Assembly: GCA_019752245.1 (NCBI GenBank)
Contig: JAIEMH010000374.1
Span: 1 to 21,262 of the forward strand
Direction: 5' to 3'
Length of the DNA stretch: 21,262 bases
Source: Flavobacteriaceae bacterium
GTDB lineage: Bacteria > Bacteroidota > Bacteroidia > Flavobacteriales > Flavobacteriaceae
Made by a program: the position numbers and the translations under genes. Each line of letters begins with the position of its first letter. The stretch's first letter is position 1. This document shows, one piece after another, positions 7,164 to 16,381 of this stretch. The notes beneath the pieces are model-generated. The model had not been told where the DNA came from, made no database searches, and was given only the letters and a program-made list of their open reading frames with translations.

Positions 7164-10100
7164 ATGTTTTCAACTATATTTTTATTTGAATTAAAAAGAT
7201 GGTTCAAAAATCCAGCTTTTTATATATACATCGCAATTTTCTTTGGACTTTCCATGCTGATGATGGGAAGTAGTCTAGGAATTTTTGATAGTTTTAAAAC
7301 CACAACCTCTTCCAATGCAGTTGCAAATTCACCAATTGCACTTAATGGAATGCTTAACGGATTATCTGTATTTATCTATTTCTTATTGCCATCCATTGTT
7401 GGCGCGTCAGTTTACAGAGATTTTAAATATAACATGCACTCTATTTTATTTTCCTATCCTTTTTCCAAATGGGATTATTTAATGAGTAAGTTTTTAAGTT
7501 CCTTAAGCATAGTAATAATCATCACATTATTTGTTGGATTAGGTGCTTTTCTAGCTTCATTTTTACCTTTTGTAAATCCAGATTTATTAGGTCCACAAAG
7601 GATTATGGCTTACATGCAAAGTTATTTAATCTTCATTATTCCCAATTTGTTTTTCTATGGTGTAATTGTCTTTTCTGTAGTAACTATCACTAGAAATATT
7701 TCTGTAGGTTTTATCACCGTTATTCTGCTTTTATTTATTCAAAGCATGATAAGTAGTTTCACTAAAGAAGTAGATAATCGTTATGTTGTAGCACTTTTTG
7801 AACCTTTCGGATCGGATGCCTTGAGTTATTATACAAAGTATTGGACGGTTTATGAGAAAAACGAAAATCTATTGCCTTTCACTGGTGTTGTTTTATACAA
7901 TCGTCTCATTTGGTTGAGTATTTCAACACTAATTTTAGGTGTTATGTATCGTTATTTTTCGTTTACACAAACGGCTTTGTCTTTTGGCAAAAGTAAAAAT
8001 GAAGAGCGAATTACCAAAAACAACTTTGGTGGAATTACTAAAATTAATCTTCCAGATGTTGGATTTGATTTTTCTACAAAACAAAATTTAAAAACAGCAT
8101 GGAGTTTATCTACTATCGATTTTAAATTTATTGTAAAAAACTGGGTTTTTATAAGTATTGTTATCGTAGGAATGTTATTTATTTTAATATCTGCATTATC
8201 AGCAGGAGCTTTTTTCGGGACAGAAACCTATCCAGTAACATGGCAAATGCTAGAAATTCCGGGAAGTACTTTTGGGTTGTTTATCAATATTTTGACCTTT
8301 TTGTTTTCGGGAATTTTAATTCATCGCGGCGCAACATCACGAATGAATCATTTAATTGATGTTACACCAACGCCAAACTGGGTTTTATTACTGTCTAAAT
8401 TTTTGGCGGTTGTAAAAATGCAAGTAGTTCTCTTGTCTGTAATTATGATTTCGGGAATTTTATTCCAAATTTATAAAGGGTATTTCGATTTTGAAATAGG
8501 ACATTATCTTTATGAATTGTATGCAATTCGATTAGTTCATTTTGTAATTTGGGCATTATTAGCATTTCTAATTCAAACACTTTTCAAGAATTATTTGCTT
8601 GGTTTTTTTGTTTTATTATTGCTGTCGATCGGATTAAATTTCCTTCCTTTAATGGGAGTTGAACAACAAATTTTCGAATTCAATAGTGATCCAGGTTTTG
8701 AATATTCTGATATGAATGGCTACGGTCACGGATTAAAATTTTACTATCTGTACAAGTTTTATTGGCTTGCTCTTGGATCGGTTTTCTTTTCATTATCACT
8801 TTTATTTTGGACACGCGGATTAGGTCAATCTGTAAAATCTCGATTTAAAGAGGCTTCTGTAAGAATGAAAAAAAGGGTTGCAATTCCAATGACACTTTCG
8901 TTGATTGCTTTTTTAGGAATTGGTGGTGCCATTTATTATCAAGACAATATTGTTAATAAAAATATATCTGGAAAAGAAGCGGAACTGGAAGTGGTAAACT
9001 GGGAGAAAAAATACAAGAAGTATGAAAACAAAATACAACCCAGAATTACGGATGTAAAAATTGACATGAATTTGTTTCCAAAAGAAAGAAATTTTGTAGC
9101 TTACGGAAGTTATATTCTTAAAAATAAAAGCAATGAACTAATTGATTCTATTTTCATCAATCACGGCGAGAAAACTGATGTAACTTTTAAGGTTAAAACC
9201 AAGTTGGTGTCTAAAGATACAGTTTACAATTTTGATATTTATCGATTGGAGCAACCACTAAAACCTGGAGATTCTATTCAAATGGATTTTGTTGTAAAAA
9301 ACAAGCCTAATGATCTTTTTAATGACAATTCACCAGTTATTTACAACGGAACATTCATCAATAACGGCATTTTTCCTTCCATTGGATATTCCTCCAATAG
9401 TGAGTTGGAAGACGATGATGTTAGAGAAAAATATGGTTTGAAACCCAAAGATAGAATGGCAAAACCAACAGACAGCATTGCAAGAAAAAACACTTACATA
9501 AGCAGCGATTCTGATTGGATAACATTTGAAACAACAGTAAGCACATCTGATGATCAAATTGCCATTGCACCAGGATATTTAATAAAGCAATGGAAAAAAG
9601 ACGGTAGAAACTATTTTCATTACAAAATGGATAGAAAAATGCTGAATTTCTATGCCTTTAATTCGGGCGAATATCAAGTTAAAAAAGACAAGTGGAAAAA
9701 TGTAACTATTGAAATATATTACCATAAAGGACACGAATACAATGTAGGCAGAATGATTTCAGGAGTAAAAAAATCGTTAGATTATTATACTGCCAATTTT
9801 AGTCCATACCAACACAAGCAAGTTCGAATTATTGAATTTCCTAGAACTGGTGGTGGTTTTGCACAATCATTTGCTAATACAATTCCGTTTTCAGAAGCCA
9901 TCGGATTTATTGCCGCTGTAGATGATGAAGATCAAAACGCAGTAGATTATCCATTTGCTGTAACATCACACGAAGTGGCACATCAATGGTGGGCACATCA
10001 AGTAATTGGCGCCAATGTTCAAGGTGCAACTTTACTGTCTGAAAGCCTTTCTGAATATAGTTCGTTAAAAGTATTGGAGCATACGTATGGAAAATCTCAA

Positions 10101-10268
10101 ATGCGTAAATTTCTTAAAAATGCACTAGATAAATATTTGCAAGGAAGAACTTTTGAAGGTAAAAAAGAACAGCCTTTAATGTTCAATGAAAACCAACAAT
10201 ACATTCATTACAACAAAGGTTCGTTGGTTTTATATGCTTTGAGCGACTTTATTGGAGAGAAAAAATGA
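7164..10268 (+). CDS. ABC-2 permease fused to M1 aminopeptidase, frame broken near 3' end
   Basis: The frame encodes 1034 residues. I use ATG 7164, 1 nt after the ATPase stop. An earlier in-frame ATG (7128) would overlap that gene. Residues 1-570 are membrane protein in two similar halves, with segments near 17-35, 67-85, 113-134 and more; another is near 572-590. From about 600 the protein is an extracytoplasmic M1-type metallopeptidase with the zinc motif HEVAHQWW (H936, E937, H940) and the likely third ligand E960 in SESLSEY. The frame stops at TGA 10266-10268 after an A6 tract, just when the M1 domain should continue. The missing end is encoded in the -1 frame from 10265. Intact relatives are single proteins of about 1200 residues (general knowledge of the Bacteroidota family). 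The cause may be a true frameshift, a sequencing error, recoding, or two coupled genes. Confidence 0.85.
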   Translation: MFSTIFLFELKRWFKNPAFYIYIAIFFGLSMLMMGSSLGIFDSFKTTTSSNAVANSPIALNGMLNGLSVFIYFLLPSIVGASVYRDFKYNMHSILFSYPFSKWDYLMSKFLSSLSIVIIITLFVGLGAFLASFLPFVNPDLLGPQRIMAYMQSYLIFIIPNLFFYGVIVFSVVTITRNISVGFITVILLLFIQSMISSFTKEVDNRYVVALFEPFGSDALSYYTKYWTVYEKNENLLPFTGVVLYNRLIWLSISTLILGVMYRYFSFTQTALSFGKSKNEERITKNNFGGITKINLPDVGFDFSTKQNLKTAWSLSTIDFKFIVKNWVFISIVIVGMLFILISALSAGAFFGTETYPVTWQMLEIPGSTFGLFINILTFLFSGILIHRGATSRMNHLIDVTPTPNWVLLLSKFLAVVKMQVVLLSVIMISGILFQIYKGYFDFEIGHYLYELYAIRLVHFVIWALLAFLIQTLFKNYLLGFFVLLLLSIGLNFLPLMGVEQQIFEFNSDPGFEYSDMNGYGHGLKFYYLYKFYWLALGSVFFSLSLLFWTRGLGQSVKSRFKEASVRMKKRVAIPMTLSLIAFLGIGGAIYYQDNIVNKNISGKEAELEVVNWEKKYKKYENKIQPRITDVKIDMNLFPKERNFVAYGSYILKNKSNELIDSIFINHGEKTDVTFKVKTKLVSKDTVYNFDIYRLEQPLKPGDSIQMDFVVKNKPNDLFNDNSPVIYNGTFINNGIFPSIGYSSNSELEDDDVREKYGLKPKDRMAKPTDSIARKNTYISSDSDWITFETTVSTSDDQIAIAPGYLIKQWKKDGRNYFHYKMDRKMLNFYAFNSGEYQVKKDKWKNVTIEIYYHKGHEYNVGRMISGVKKSLDYYTANFSPYQHKQVRIIEFPRTGGGFAQSFANTIPFSEAIGFIAAVDDEDQNAVDYPFAVTSHEVAHQWWAHQVIGANVQGATLLSESLSEYSSLKVLEHTYGKSQMRKFLKNALDKYLQGRTFEGKKEQPLMFNENQQYIHYNKGSLVLYALSDFIGEKK

Positions 10269-10810
10269 ATAAAGCCTTGAAAGAATACATTAAAAAAGTG
10301 GCCTATCAAGAAGCACCATATACGACTTCTATTGAGTTGGTGGAAGAATTGAAAAAGGCAACGCCAGATTCTCTTAAATATGTAATTAATGATATGTTTG
10401 AAACAATTACATTGTACGACAACAGAATTAGTGATGTAACATCTAAGAAGTTGCCAAATGGTAAATACCAGGTCGACATTCAATTTCAAGTGTCAAAGTA
10501 TAAAGCTGATGCTACCGGAAAGCGAATTTTTAAAGACAAACAAGGAAATACATTATCTTTCGCTAAAAAAGGAGAAAAAAACAAAGTAGAATCTTATCCT
10601 TTAGCTGACTATGTAGAAATTGGAATCTTCAATGAGCAAACCATTAAAGATAAAAAAACAGATAAAGAGCTTTATTTAAAGAAACTAAAAATTAGTAAAA
10701 TTGATAATAAAGTAACTTTAATTGTTAATGAAAAACCAACAGAGGTAGGAGTCGATCCATACAATAAATTAATTGACACCAACTCTGACGATAACAGACG
10801 AAAATTATAA
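10265..10810 (+). CDS. C-terminal part of the M1 aminopeptidase/permease, in shifted frame
   Basis: 181 residues that continue the preceding peptidase. The first part (NKALKEYIKKVAYQEAPYTTS) is the helical end of an M1 catalytic domain and the rest is a beta-rich C-terminal region ending in DPYNKLIDTNSDDN, which I associate with the same family. Its ATG overlaps the upstream stop as ATGA, so termination-reinitiation could produce it as a separate chain, and one added A in the A6 tract would fuse it in frame. It has no signal peptide or zinc motif of its own, so it is unlikely to be an independent enzyme. Confidence 0.75.
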   Translation: MNKALKEYIKKVAYQEAPYTTSIELVEELKKATPDSLKYVINDMFETITLYDNRISDVTSKKLPNGKYQVDIQFQVSKYKADATGKRIFKDKQGNTLSFAKKGEKNKVESYPLADYVEIGIFNEQTIKDKKTDKELYLKKLKISKIDNKVTLIVNEKPTEVGVDPYNKLIDTNSDDNRRKL

Positions 10811-10815
10811 TAACC

Positions 10816-10845
10816 AAAAGGTGAAGCGTAAGTTTCACCTTTTTT
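10816..10845 (+). terminator. Terminator of the ABC/peptidase operon
   Basis: AAAAGGTGAA (10816-10825) pairs with TTCACCTTTT (10834-10843) around an 8-nt loop, followed by more T. It ends the ABC operon before pfkB. Confidence 0.82.
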
Positions 10846-10847
10846 AA

Positions 10848-10855
10848 TACCTTTA
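10848..10855 (+). promoter_or_regulatory. Candidate -7 element of pfkB
   Basis: TACCTTTA matches TAnnTTTG at 7 of 8 positions and lies about 28 nt before the start codon. The -33 region would fall in the preceding terminator and shows no TTG. Confidence 0.3.
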
Positions 10856-10883
10856 TAGAAACGTTTTTTTTAAAAAAAAGTAA

Positions 10884-11813
10884 ATGAAAAACCAACTGAT
10901 TATAACACTTACCATAAATCCATCATTAGACAAATCAACTCATTTTACAGGATTGGTTGCCGAACAAAAAATGCGATGTCAAAAACCACGCTATGATGCT
11001 GGCGGTGGTGGAATAAACGTGTCTAAAGCGATTGCAAAATTAGGAGGGAATTCAACTTGTATTTTTACTTCTGGTGGTTCATCTGGAGAAATGCTGGAAG
11101 ATTTAATAACCAATGAAAAATTAGAAAGTATTGTAATAAAAACTAAGAATTGGACAAGAGAAAATTTTATAGCATTCGAAAATACTAGCAAAGCACAATA
11201 CCGATTCGGATTTCCAGGAAATGAATTTTATCAAGATGAAAAAAATAAAATTCTACAAACCATAAAAGAGTTAAAAACCGATTATTTAGTAATCAGCGGA
11301 AGTTTGAACGAAGGTTTACCAACTAATTTCTATCAAAAAATAGCAGAAATCGCTAAAGAATCAAACTTAAAAGTTATCGTTGATACTTCTGGAGAAGCCT
11401 TGCAAAAAGTATTAGAAACTGGTGTTTATTTAATCAAACCTAACATTGGCGAATTAGCGAAACTAATTGGTGTCGAACGATTGGAACTAACTGAAGTAGA
11501 AAAAGCTGCAAAAAAACTAATTGAAAACAAAAGTGCCGAAATTGTAGTAGTTTCACTCGGAGCAGAAGGCGCAACCTTAGTCACCAAAGACGAAACGCAT
11601 CTTGTAAAAGCACCAAAAGTAGAGAAGAAAAGCACGGTTGGAGCAGGCGACAGTATGGTTGGCGGAATGGTTTGGGCATTATCACAAAACAAAACTTTGA
11701 AAGAAGTAATCCAAATTGGTGTTTGTTGCGGAACTGCTGCGACGATGAATGAAGGAACACAACTTTTTAAAGTAGAAGATGTGAAAAATCTTTTAAAGGA
11801 AATACAATCTTAA
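10884..11813 (+). CDS. pfkB: PfkB-family 6-phosphofructokinase (PfkII type)
   Basis: A 309-residue ribokinase-fold sugar phosphate kinase. It resembles E. coli PfkB along its length: TLTINPSLD near the start, GGGGINVSKAIAKLGG at 40-55, NWTREN at 89-94, YRFGFPG at 106-112, VDTSGEAL at 166-173, KPN at 185-187 and STVGAGDSMVGG at 250-261, with D256 the expected catalytic base. The expected reaction is ATP-dependent phosphorylation of fructose 6-phosphate in glycolysis. 1-phosphofructokinase and tagatose-6-phosphate kinase are close relatives in the same family and cannot be excluded. No fructose PTS gene is nearby, which fits PfkII better than FruK. Confidence 0.85.
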   Translation: MKNQLIITLTINPSLDKSTHFTGLVAEQKMRCQKPRYDAGGGGINVSKAIAKLGGNSTCIFTSGGSSGEMLEDLITNEKLESIVIKTKNWTRENFIAFENTSKAQYRFGFPGNEFYQDEKNKILQTIKELKTDYLVISGSLNEGLPTNFYQKIAEIAKESNLKVIVDTSGEALQKVLETGVYLIKPNIGELAKLIGVERLELTEVEKAAKKLIENKSAEIVVVSLGAEGATLVTKDETHLVKAPKVEKKSTVGAGDSMVGGMVWALSQNKTLKEVIQIGVCCGTAATMNEGTQLFKVEDVKNLLKEIQS

Positions 11814-11821
11814 TTTTTATC

Positions 11822-11858
11822 ATTTAAGAAATTTAAGAAATTTAAGAACATATAAGAA
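11822..11858. repeat. 9-bp tandem repeat between convergent genes
   Basis: ATTTAAGAA occurs three times in a row at 11822-11848, and a degenerate fourth copy follows at 11850-11858. CATTTAAG at 11821 is mirrored by CTTAAATG at 11861-11868. It lies between the ends of pfkB and lepA and is non-coding. Confidence 0.75.
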
Positions 11859-11891
11859 ACCTTAAATGACCTTAAATCTCTTACATGGTTT

Positions 11892-11930
11892 AAAAAACAA
11901 AAAACCCAACAACTTTCGTCATCGGGTTTT
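11892..11930 (-). terminator. lepA terminator
   Basis: Read on the minus strand, AAAACCC pairs with GGGTTTT around an inner stem capped by GAAA, then a T-rich run follows (complement of 11892-11900). The two arms are 11924-11930 and 11901-11907. It may also stop pfkB transcripts less efficiently. Confidence 0.75.
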
Positions 11931-11964
11931 GTCATTCTTCTTGTATCTTTTTTCTATTCTCTAA

Positions 11965-13761
11965 TTAATCATTCAACTTCAAAACAGCCATAAATGCTTC
12001 TTGAGGAATCTCAACATTTCCTACCAAACGCATTCTCTTTTTACCTTTTTTCTGTTTTTCAAGAAGTTTACGCTTTCTAGAAATATCACCACCATAACAT
12101 TTTGCGGTAACGTCTTTACGTAAGGCTTTTATCGTTTCACGTGCAATGATTTTTGCTCCAATTGCTGCTTGAATCGGAATATCAAATTGTTGTCTTGGTA
12201 TTAATTCACGTAATTTCTCACACATTTTTTTACCAATAGTGTAGGCATTACTTTCGTGAATCAACGCAGACAGAGCGTCAACTGATTGTGCGTTTAACAA
12301 CACATCAAGTTTCACCAATTTAGAAGTTCGCATTCCAATTGGAGAATAATCAAACGAGGCATAACCTTTAGAAACCGTTTTCAATCGATCGTAAAAATCG
12401 AATACAATTTCGGCCAAAGGCATATCAAAAGTCAATTCAACTCGTTCTGTTGTCAAATACGTTTGATTGGTAATTACACCACGTTTTTCAATACACAAAC
12501 TCATTACATTTCCAACATAATCGGCTTTTGTAATGATGGTTGCTTTTATATAAGGTTCTTCAACTCGGTCTAATTTTGAAGGTTCTGGTAAATCGGATGG
12601 ATTGTTAATTACAAATGAAACTTCTGGTTCTTTTTTGGTATAAGCCAAATACGAAACGTTGGGAACTGTAGTAATTACAGTCATATCGTATTCGCGTTCC
12701 AATCGTTCTTGAATAATTTCCAAGTGCAACATTCCTAAGAATCCACAACGGAAACCAAATCCTAAAGCAGCCGAACTTTCTGCAGCAAAAACCAACGAAG
12801 CATCGTTCAATTGTAGTTTTTCCATAGAAGCACGCAAATCTTCAAAATCGTCAGTATCAACAGGATAAATTCCGGCGAAAACCATTGGTTTTACATCTTC
12901 AAATCCTGTAATCATATTGGTTGTTGGCGTTTTTGCATCCGTTAAGGTATCACCAACTTTTACTTCTTTCGCTTCTTTAATTCCAGAGATTAAATACCCA
13001 ACATCACCAGTAGAAATAACGTTTTTCGGAACCTGATTTAATTTCAAAGTTCCTACTTCGTCAGCGAAATATTCATTTCCAGTAGCCATGAATTTAATCT
13101 TCTGACCTTTTTTAATCTCACCATTTTTAACTCGGAAAATAACTTCAATTCCACGAAACGGATTGTAATGTGAATCAAAAATCAATGCCTGTAATGGTTC
13201 GTCTTTATTTCCTTTTGGAGCAGGAATTTTTTCAATGATTGCAGCTAGGATATTTTCAACACCAAAACCAGTTTTACCTGAAGCGTGAATAATATCTTCC
13301 AACTTACAACCTAATAAATCTATAATATCATCGCTAACTTCTTCAGGATTTGCACTTGGTAAATCTACTTTATTCAAAACCGGAATAATTTCCAAGTCGT
13401 TTTCTAAAGCTAAATATAAATTAGAAATCGTTTGAGCCTGAATACTTTGTGCCGCATCAACAATCAAAAGCGCACCTTCGCAAGCCGCGATAGATCGTGA
13501 AACTTCGTAAGAGAAATCTACGTGTCCTGGCGTATCAATAAGGTTTAAAACATATTCTTCACCTTTATAAGTATATTCCATTTGAATGGCGTGACTTTTT
13601 ATGGTAATTCCACGTTCACGCTCCAAATCCATGTTGTCAAGCAATTGCGCTTTTTCTTCACGAGCAGTAACGGTTTGTGTTGCACCAAGAAGTCTGTCTG
13701 CAAGCGTACTTTTTCCGTGGTCAATATGTGCAATAATGCAAAAATTTCTAATATTTTTCAT
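11965..13761 (-). CDS. lepA: Elongation factor 4 (LepA), GTPase
   Basis: A 598-residue translational GTPase that acts on the ribosome and has been linked to back-translocation and to 30S biogenesis. The length is standard. G1 is AHIDHGKST at 11-19, RGIT lies near 50-53, G3 DTPGH is at 76-80 and G4 NKVD at 130-133. The LepA-specific C-terminal domain ends in the expected basic region (KAKCYGGDISRKRKLLEKQK type sequence). The start follows a -7 element at 13812-13819 with about 47 nt of leader. The gene is separated from its neighbours by a terminator and a short gap. Confidence 0.97.
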   Translation of the reverse strand: MKNIRNFCIIAHIDHGKSTLADRLLGATQTVTAREEKAQLLDNMDLERERGITIKSHAIQMEYTYKGEEYVLNLIDTPGHVDFSYEVSRSIAACEGALLIVDAAQSIQAQTISNLYLALENDLEIIPVLNKVDLPSANPEEVSDDIIDLLGCKLEDIIHASGKTGFGVENILAAIIEKIPAPKGNKDEPLQALIFDSHYNPFRGIEVIFRVKNGEIKKGQKIKFMATGNEYFADEVGTLKLNQVPKNVISTGDVGYLISGIKEAKEVKVGDTLTDAKTPTTNMITGFEDVKPMVFAGIYPVDTDDFEDLRASMEKLQLNDASLVFAAESSAALGFGFRCGFLGMLHLEIIQERLEREYDMTVITTVPNVSYLAYTKKEPEVSFVINNPSDLPEPSKLDRVEEPYIKATIITKADYVGNVMSLCIEKRGVITNQTYLTTERVELTFDMPLAEIVFDFYDRLKTVSKGYASFDYSPIGMRTSKLVKLDVLLNAQSVDALSALIHESNAYTIGKKMCEKLRELIPRQQFDIPIQAAIGAKIIARETIKALRKDVTAKCYGGDISRKRKLLEKQKKGKKRMRLVGNVEIPQEAFMAVLKLND

Positions 13762-13811
13762 GCTTCAATATCAAGTTCAAATTTCAATAGCAATATAATG
13801 CAATTAATCTG

Positions 13812-13819
13812 CAAATATA
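13812..13819 (-). promoter_or_regulatory. lepA -7 element
   Basis: On the minus strand this reads TATATTTG, a full match to TAnnTTTG. No clear -33 TTG was found at the usual distance. Confidence 0.45.
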
Positions 13820-13857
13820 ATGTAAAGTTTAGACTTTTAAGCTATGTTTTTTTGTGC

Positions 13858-14343
13858 TTATTGATAGGAAGTTGGGCTACATTGAGCAAATTTTTCATTT
13901 GCTGATGAGAAAAGAGTATATTCTTTGATAAAAAGTTTTAATAAACGTTCAAATTCTTTTTGTTTTTCCTCAGAAATCAAATTTTCAGGAAGGACATTTT
14001 TTAATTTGAAATTATAAATGAAATAATCGATTTTGCCACTTGGAGCAAAATAAATCCTTTGAAAACATTTGGTTTTAGTTTTCCATTTGAAGTTGTTTTT
14101 GTTTAAAAACGAACCAAAATCTTGAAGTAATTTAGTGTAAGATTCTAGTAGTTTTTGTTGTTGCGTTTCAGTTTTGAAAACCGCTTTTGTGCTATCAACG
14201 TGAACAGCCGATTTGTATTCTAAATCTAATTTTTCGATACTAATTCCCATTTTTTCAGCTTCTTCAATAGAGAAAACCTTTGATTGTGAATGCATTTTAT
14301 TGGATAACAAAACGACTAAAAGTATTTTTAATATGGTTTTCAT
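13858..14343 (-). CDS. Small secreted protein of unknown function
   Basis: A 161-residue protein I do not recognise. The first 20 or so residues form a signal peptide (MKTILKILLVVLLSNKMHSQ), so it is probably periplasmic or exported. The rest is mixed charged and helical, with a short beta-like segment near 88-115 (FKWKTKTKCFQRIYFAP...YFIYNF). Two cysteines (about 93 and 155) could pair. It starts 1 nt after the stop of the upstream lipoprotein gene, so the two are very likely cotranscribed and may act together at the envelope. Confidence 0.7.
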   Translation of the reverse strand: MKTILKILLVVLLSNKMHSQSKVFSIEEAEKMGISIEKLDLEYKSAVHVDSTKAVFKTETQQQKLLESYTKLLQDFGSFLNKNNFKWKTKTKCFQRIYFAPSGKIDYFIYNFKLKNVLPENLISEEKQKEFERLLKLFIKEYTLFSSANEKFAQCSPTSYQ

Positions 14344-14344
14344 A

Positions 14345-15238
14345 TCAGTATTGGTTTATTATTTGATGCATTCCGGGTTCGCAAGTTAATAAATGCCAAC
14401 CGCCAAAAACGATGTAAACTCGATTGTTGGTTTTAAGTAATTCATTGGTTTTTTGTAATAAAAATTGGTCTCTTATTTCTTTTGATTTTCGACCAATTTC
14501 TTGAAATTTTCCGTTTTTATCAAATGGGTTTGTTGGTTTTAAGGAATTGATTTCAAATGGTCTTCCTACTAATTTTTGATAATTTTTCTTGAAATAGTCA
14601 AACGTTTTTTCATTTGGCGAAAGCGATAATTTTCCTTTTTTGATGATGTAATTTGCTAAAAATTTATTGTAATTGGAGACAATTGAATCATAATTTGTTA
14701 TTTTACTGTCATAAAGAGACCAAAGCAATCGCTCAGTAATAAGATAAGTTAGGAATTCTTTTTTAGGATACAGTTTAGAAAGTTCTTTAAGCTCGTAATC
14801 AATTTCTGGATCACCATTAACGGTTTTAATTTTCAAACTATCGGATAAGTATTTCAATAATCCAATTTCACCATCTTTTAAAATGGCTTCTTTCTTTGAA
14901 GCATACTTTTTTCCGTCAACAGAACCACCTTCGTTTATAGCAATGGATGGATTGGTTTTTAAAAATGATTTTTCAATGTCTTGAAACATTTTGTTGGTTA
15001 CATCATTATTATCTGTTAGATGTTCAACGCCACAAAACGTTATTGATTTTTTCTTTTTTTTGAATTCAATGATGTAAGGATTTGATGGTAAATGTCCGAA
15101 ACTATCGAGTTTTATATCTAAATAGTTTTTGGTTTTAAAGTTTTTAATATCTGAAGTTTTGTTTTTCTGATTCTTGTTGCAAGAAATTAAAAAGAACAAA
15201 ATACAAATTAAAAAAATAGGTGTGATTGAAAATTTCAT
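14345..15238 (-). CDS. Lipoprotein, possibly Tiki/TraB/ChaN-like
   Basis: A 297-residue protein with a lipoprotein signal (hydrophobic run, LISC, Cys20). Three spaced motifs recall the Tiki superfamily (TraB, GumN, ChaN, EreA): GVEH at 70-73, an acidic INEGG at 101-105, and GGWHLL at 279-284 near the C-terminus. In that superfamily such His and Glu residues bind metal or heme or form a protease-like site. The overall similarity I can judge by eye is low, so the function is unproven. It is the first gene of a two-gene unit with the small secreted protein downstream. Confidence 0.65.
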   Translation of the reverse strand: MKFSITPIFLICILFFLISCNKNQKNKTSDIKNFKTKNYLDIKLDSFGHLPSNPYIIEFKKKKKSITFCGVEHLTDNNDVTNKMFQDIEKSFLKTNPSIAINEGGSVDGKKYASKKEAILKDGEIGLLKYLSDSLKIKTVNGDPEIDYELKELSKLYPKKEFLTYLITERLLWSLYDSKITNYDSIVSNYNKFLANYIIKKGKLSLSPNEKTFDYFKKNYQKLVGRPFEINSLKPTNPFDKNGKFQEIGRKSKEIRDQFLLQKTNELLKTNNRVYIVFGGWHLLTCEPGMHQIINQY

Positions 15239-15364
15239 TTGATTGATGATTGAAACTTTGATTACGTAAAAATATACCTATTCAAATCAATAAAATTGTA
15301 AAATTGTAATTTCAGCTTTTATAGTTCTTATTTCGATTAACTTTCATTACTAAATATTCTTAAC

Positions 15365-15372
15365 TATCTTTG
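15365..15372 (+). promoter_or_regulatory. dusB -7 element
   Basis: TATCTTTG fully matches TAnnTTTG and predicts a leader of about 13 nt before dusB. No clear TTG was found upstream. Confidence 0.5.
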
Positions 15373-15388
15373 CAAAAAAAATAATCCA

Positions 15389-16381
15389 ATGCCCAAAATA
15401 GGCAACATCATATTACCAGATTTTCCACTATTACTTGCGCCGATGGAAGACGTAAGCGATCCTCCATTTCGTAGGTTGTGCAAATTGCACGGTGCCGATT
15501 TAATGTATTCCGAATTTATTTCTTCGGAAGGATTGATTCGTGATGCTGTAAAAAGTAAAATGAAATTAGATATTTTCGATTACGAACGTCCAGTTGGAAT
15601 CCAGATATTTGGTGGCGATGAAGAAGCAATGGAAATGTCTTCAAGAATAGTTGATGCCGTACAACCCGATTTGGTTGATATCAATTTTGGTTGTCCAGTG
15701 AAAAAAGTAGTTTGTAAAGGCGCAGGTGCAGGCGTTTTGAAAGATGTAGATTTAATGGTGCGTTTGACAAAAGCAGTTATTAAAGGAACATCGCTTCCGG
15801 TAACGGTAAAAACTAGATTAGGTTGGGACGAAAGTTCTATAAATATTGATGAGGTTGCCGAGCGTTTACAGGATATTGGTGTGCAAGCCTTAACGGTTCA
15901 CGCAAGAACTCGTGCGCAAATGTATAAAGGTCATTCTGATTGGACTCATATTGAACGTGTGAAAAATAATCCTAGAATCACAATGCCAATTTTTGGAAAT
16001 GGCGATATCGATTCTCCAGAAAAAGCATTAGAATACAAAAATAAATTCGGTCTTGACGGTATGATGATTGGTCGTGCAGCGATTGGTTATCCATGGATTT
16101 TTAACGAAATTAAGCATTACTTTGCAACCGGAGAACATTTGGCAAAACCAACAATTGCCGATAGAGTAGAAGCTGCAAGAAATCACTTAACGTGGTCAAT
16201 GGATTGGAAAGGTGAACGCCTTGGAATTGTAGAAATGCGTCGTCATTATACTAATTATTTTAAAGGAATTGCAAATTTCAAAGAATACAGATTGAAATTA
16301 GTAACCATAGAAGATCCAGAAGTTTTATTCAAAGCTTTAGATGAAATTCAGGAAATTTATTCTGATTATCAGGTTTTTTAA
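15389..16381 (+). CDS. dusB: tRNA-dihydrouridine synthase B
   Basis: A 330-residue FMN enzyme that reduces uridine to dihydrouridine in the tRNA D-loop. The TIM-barrel start LLLAPMEDVSDPPFR is at 14-28, the catalytic Cys is C102 in INFGCP, and VKTRLGW, VHARTR and FGNGDI follow in family order, with GRAAIGYPWIF near the flavin site. Length and motifs fit DusB. Its last 4 bases overlap the convergent LolC/E-type gene. Confidence 0.93.
   Translation: MPKIGNIILPDFPLLLAPMEDVSDPPFRRLCKLHGADLMYSEFISSEGLIRDAVKSKMKLDIFDYERPVGIQIFGGDEEAMEMSSRIVDAVQPDLVDINFGCPVKKVVCKGAGAGVLKDVDLMVRLTKAVIKGTSLPVTVKTRLGWDESSINIDEVAERLQDIGVQALTVHARTRAQMYKGHSDWTHIERVKNNPRITMPIFGNGDIDSPEKALEYKNKFGLDGMMIGRAAIGYPWIFNEIKHYFATGEHLAKPTIADRVEAARNHLTWSMDWKGERLGIVEMRRHYTNYFKGIANFKEYRLKLVTIEDPEVLFKALDEIQEIYSDYQVF

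Noticed and set aside
13582..13905. Plus-strand frame over the lepA start
   Set aside because: It is a shadow of the lepA gene with no domain or promoter of its own.
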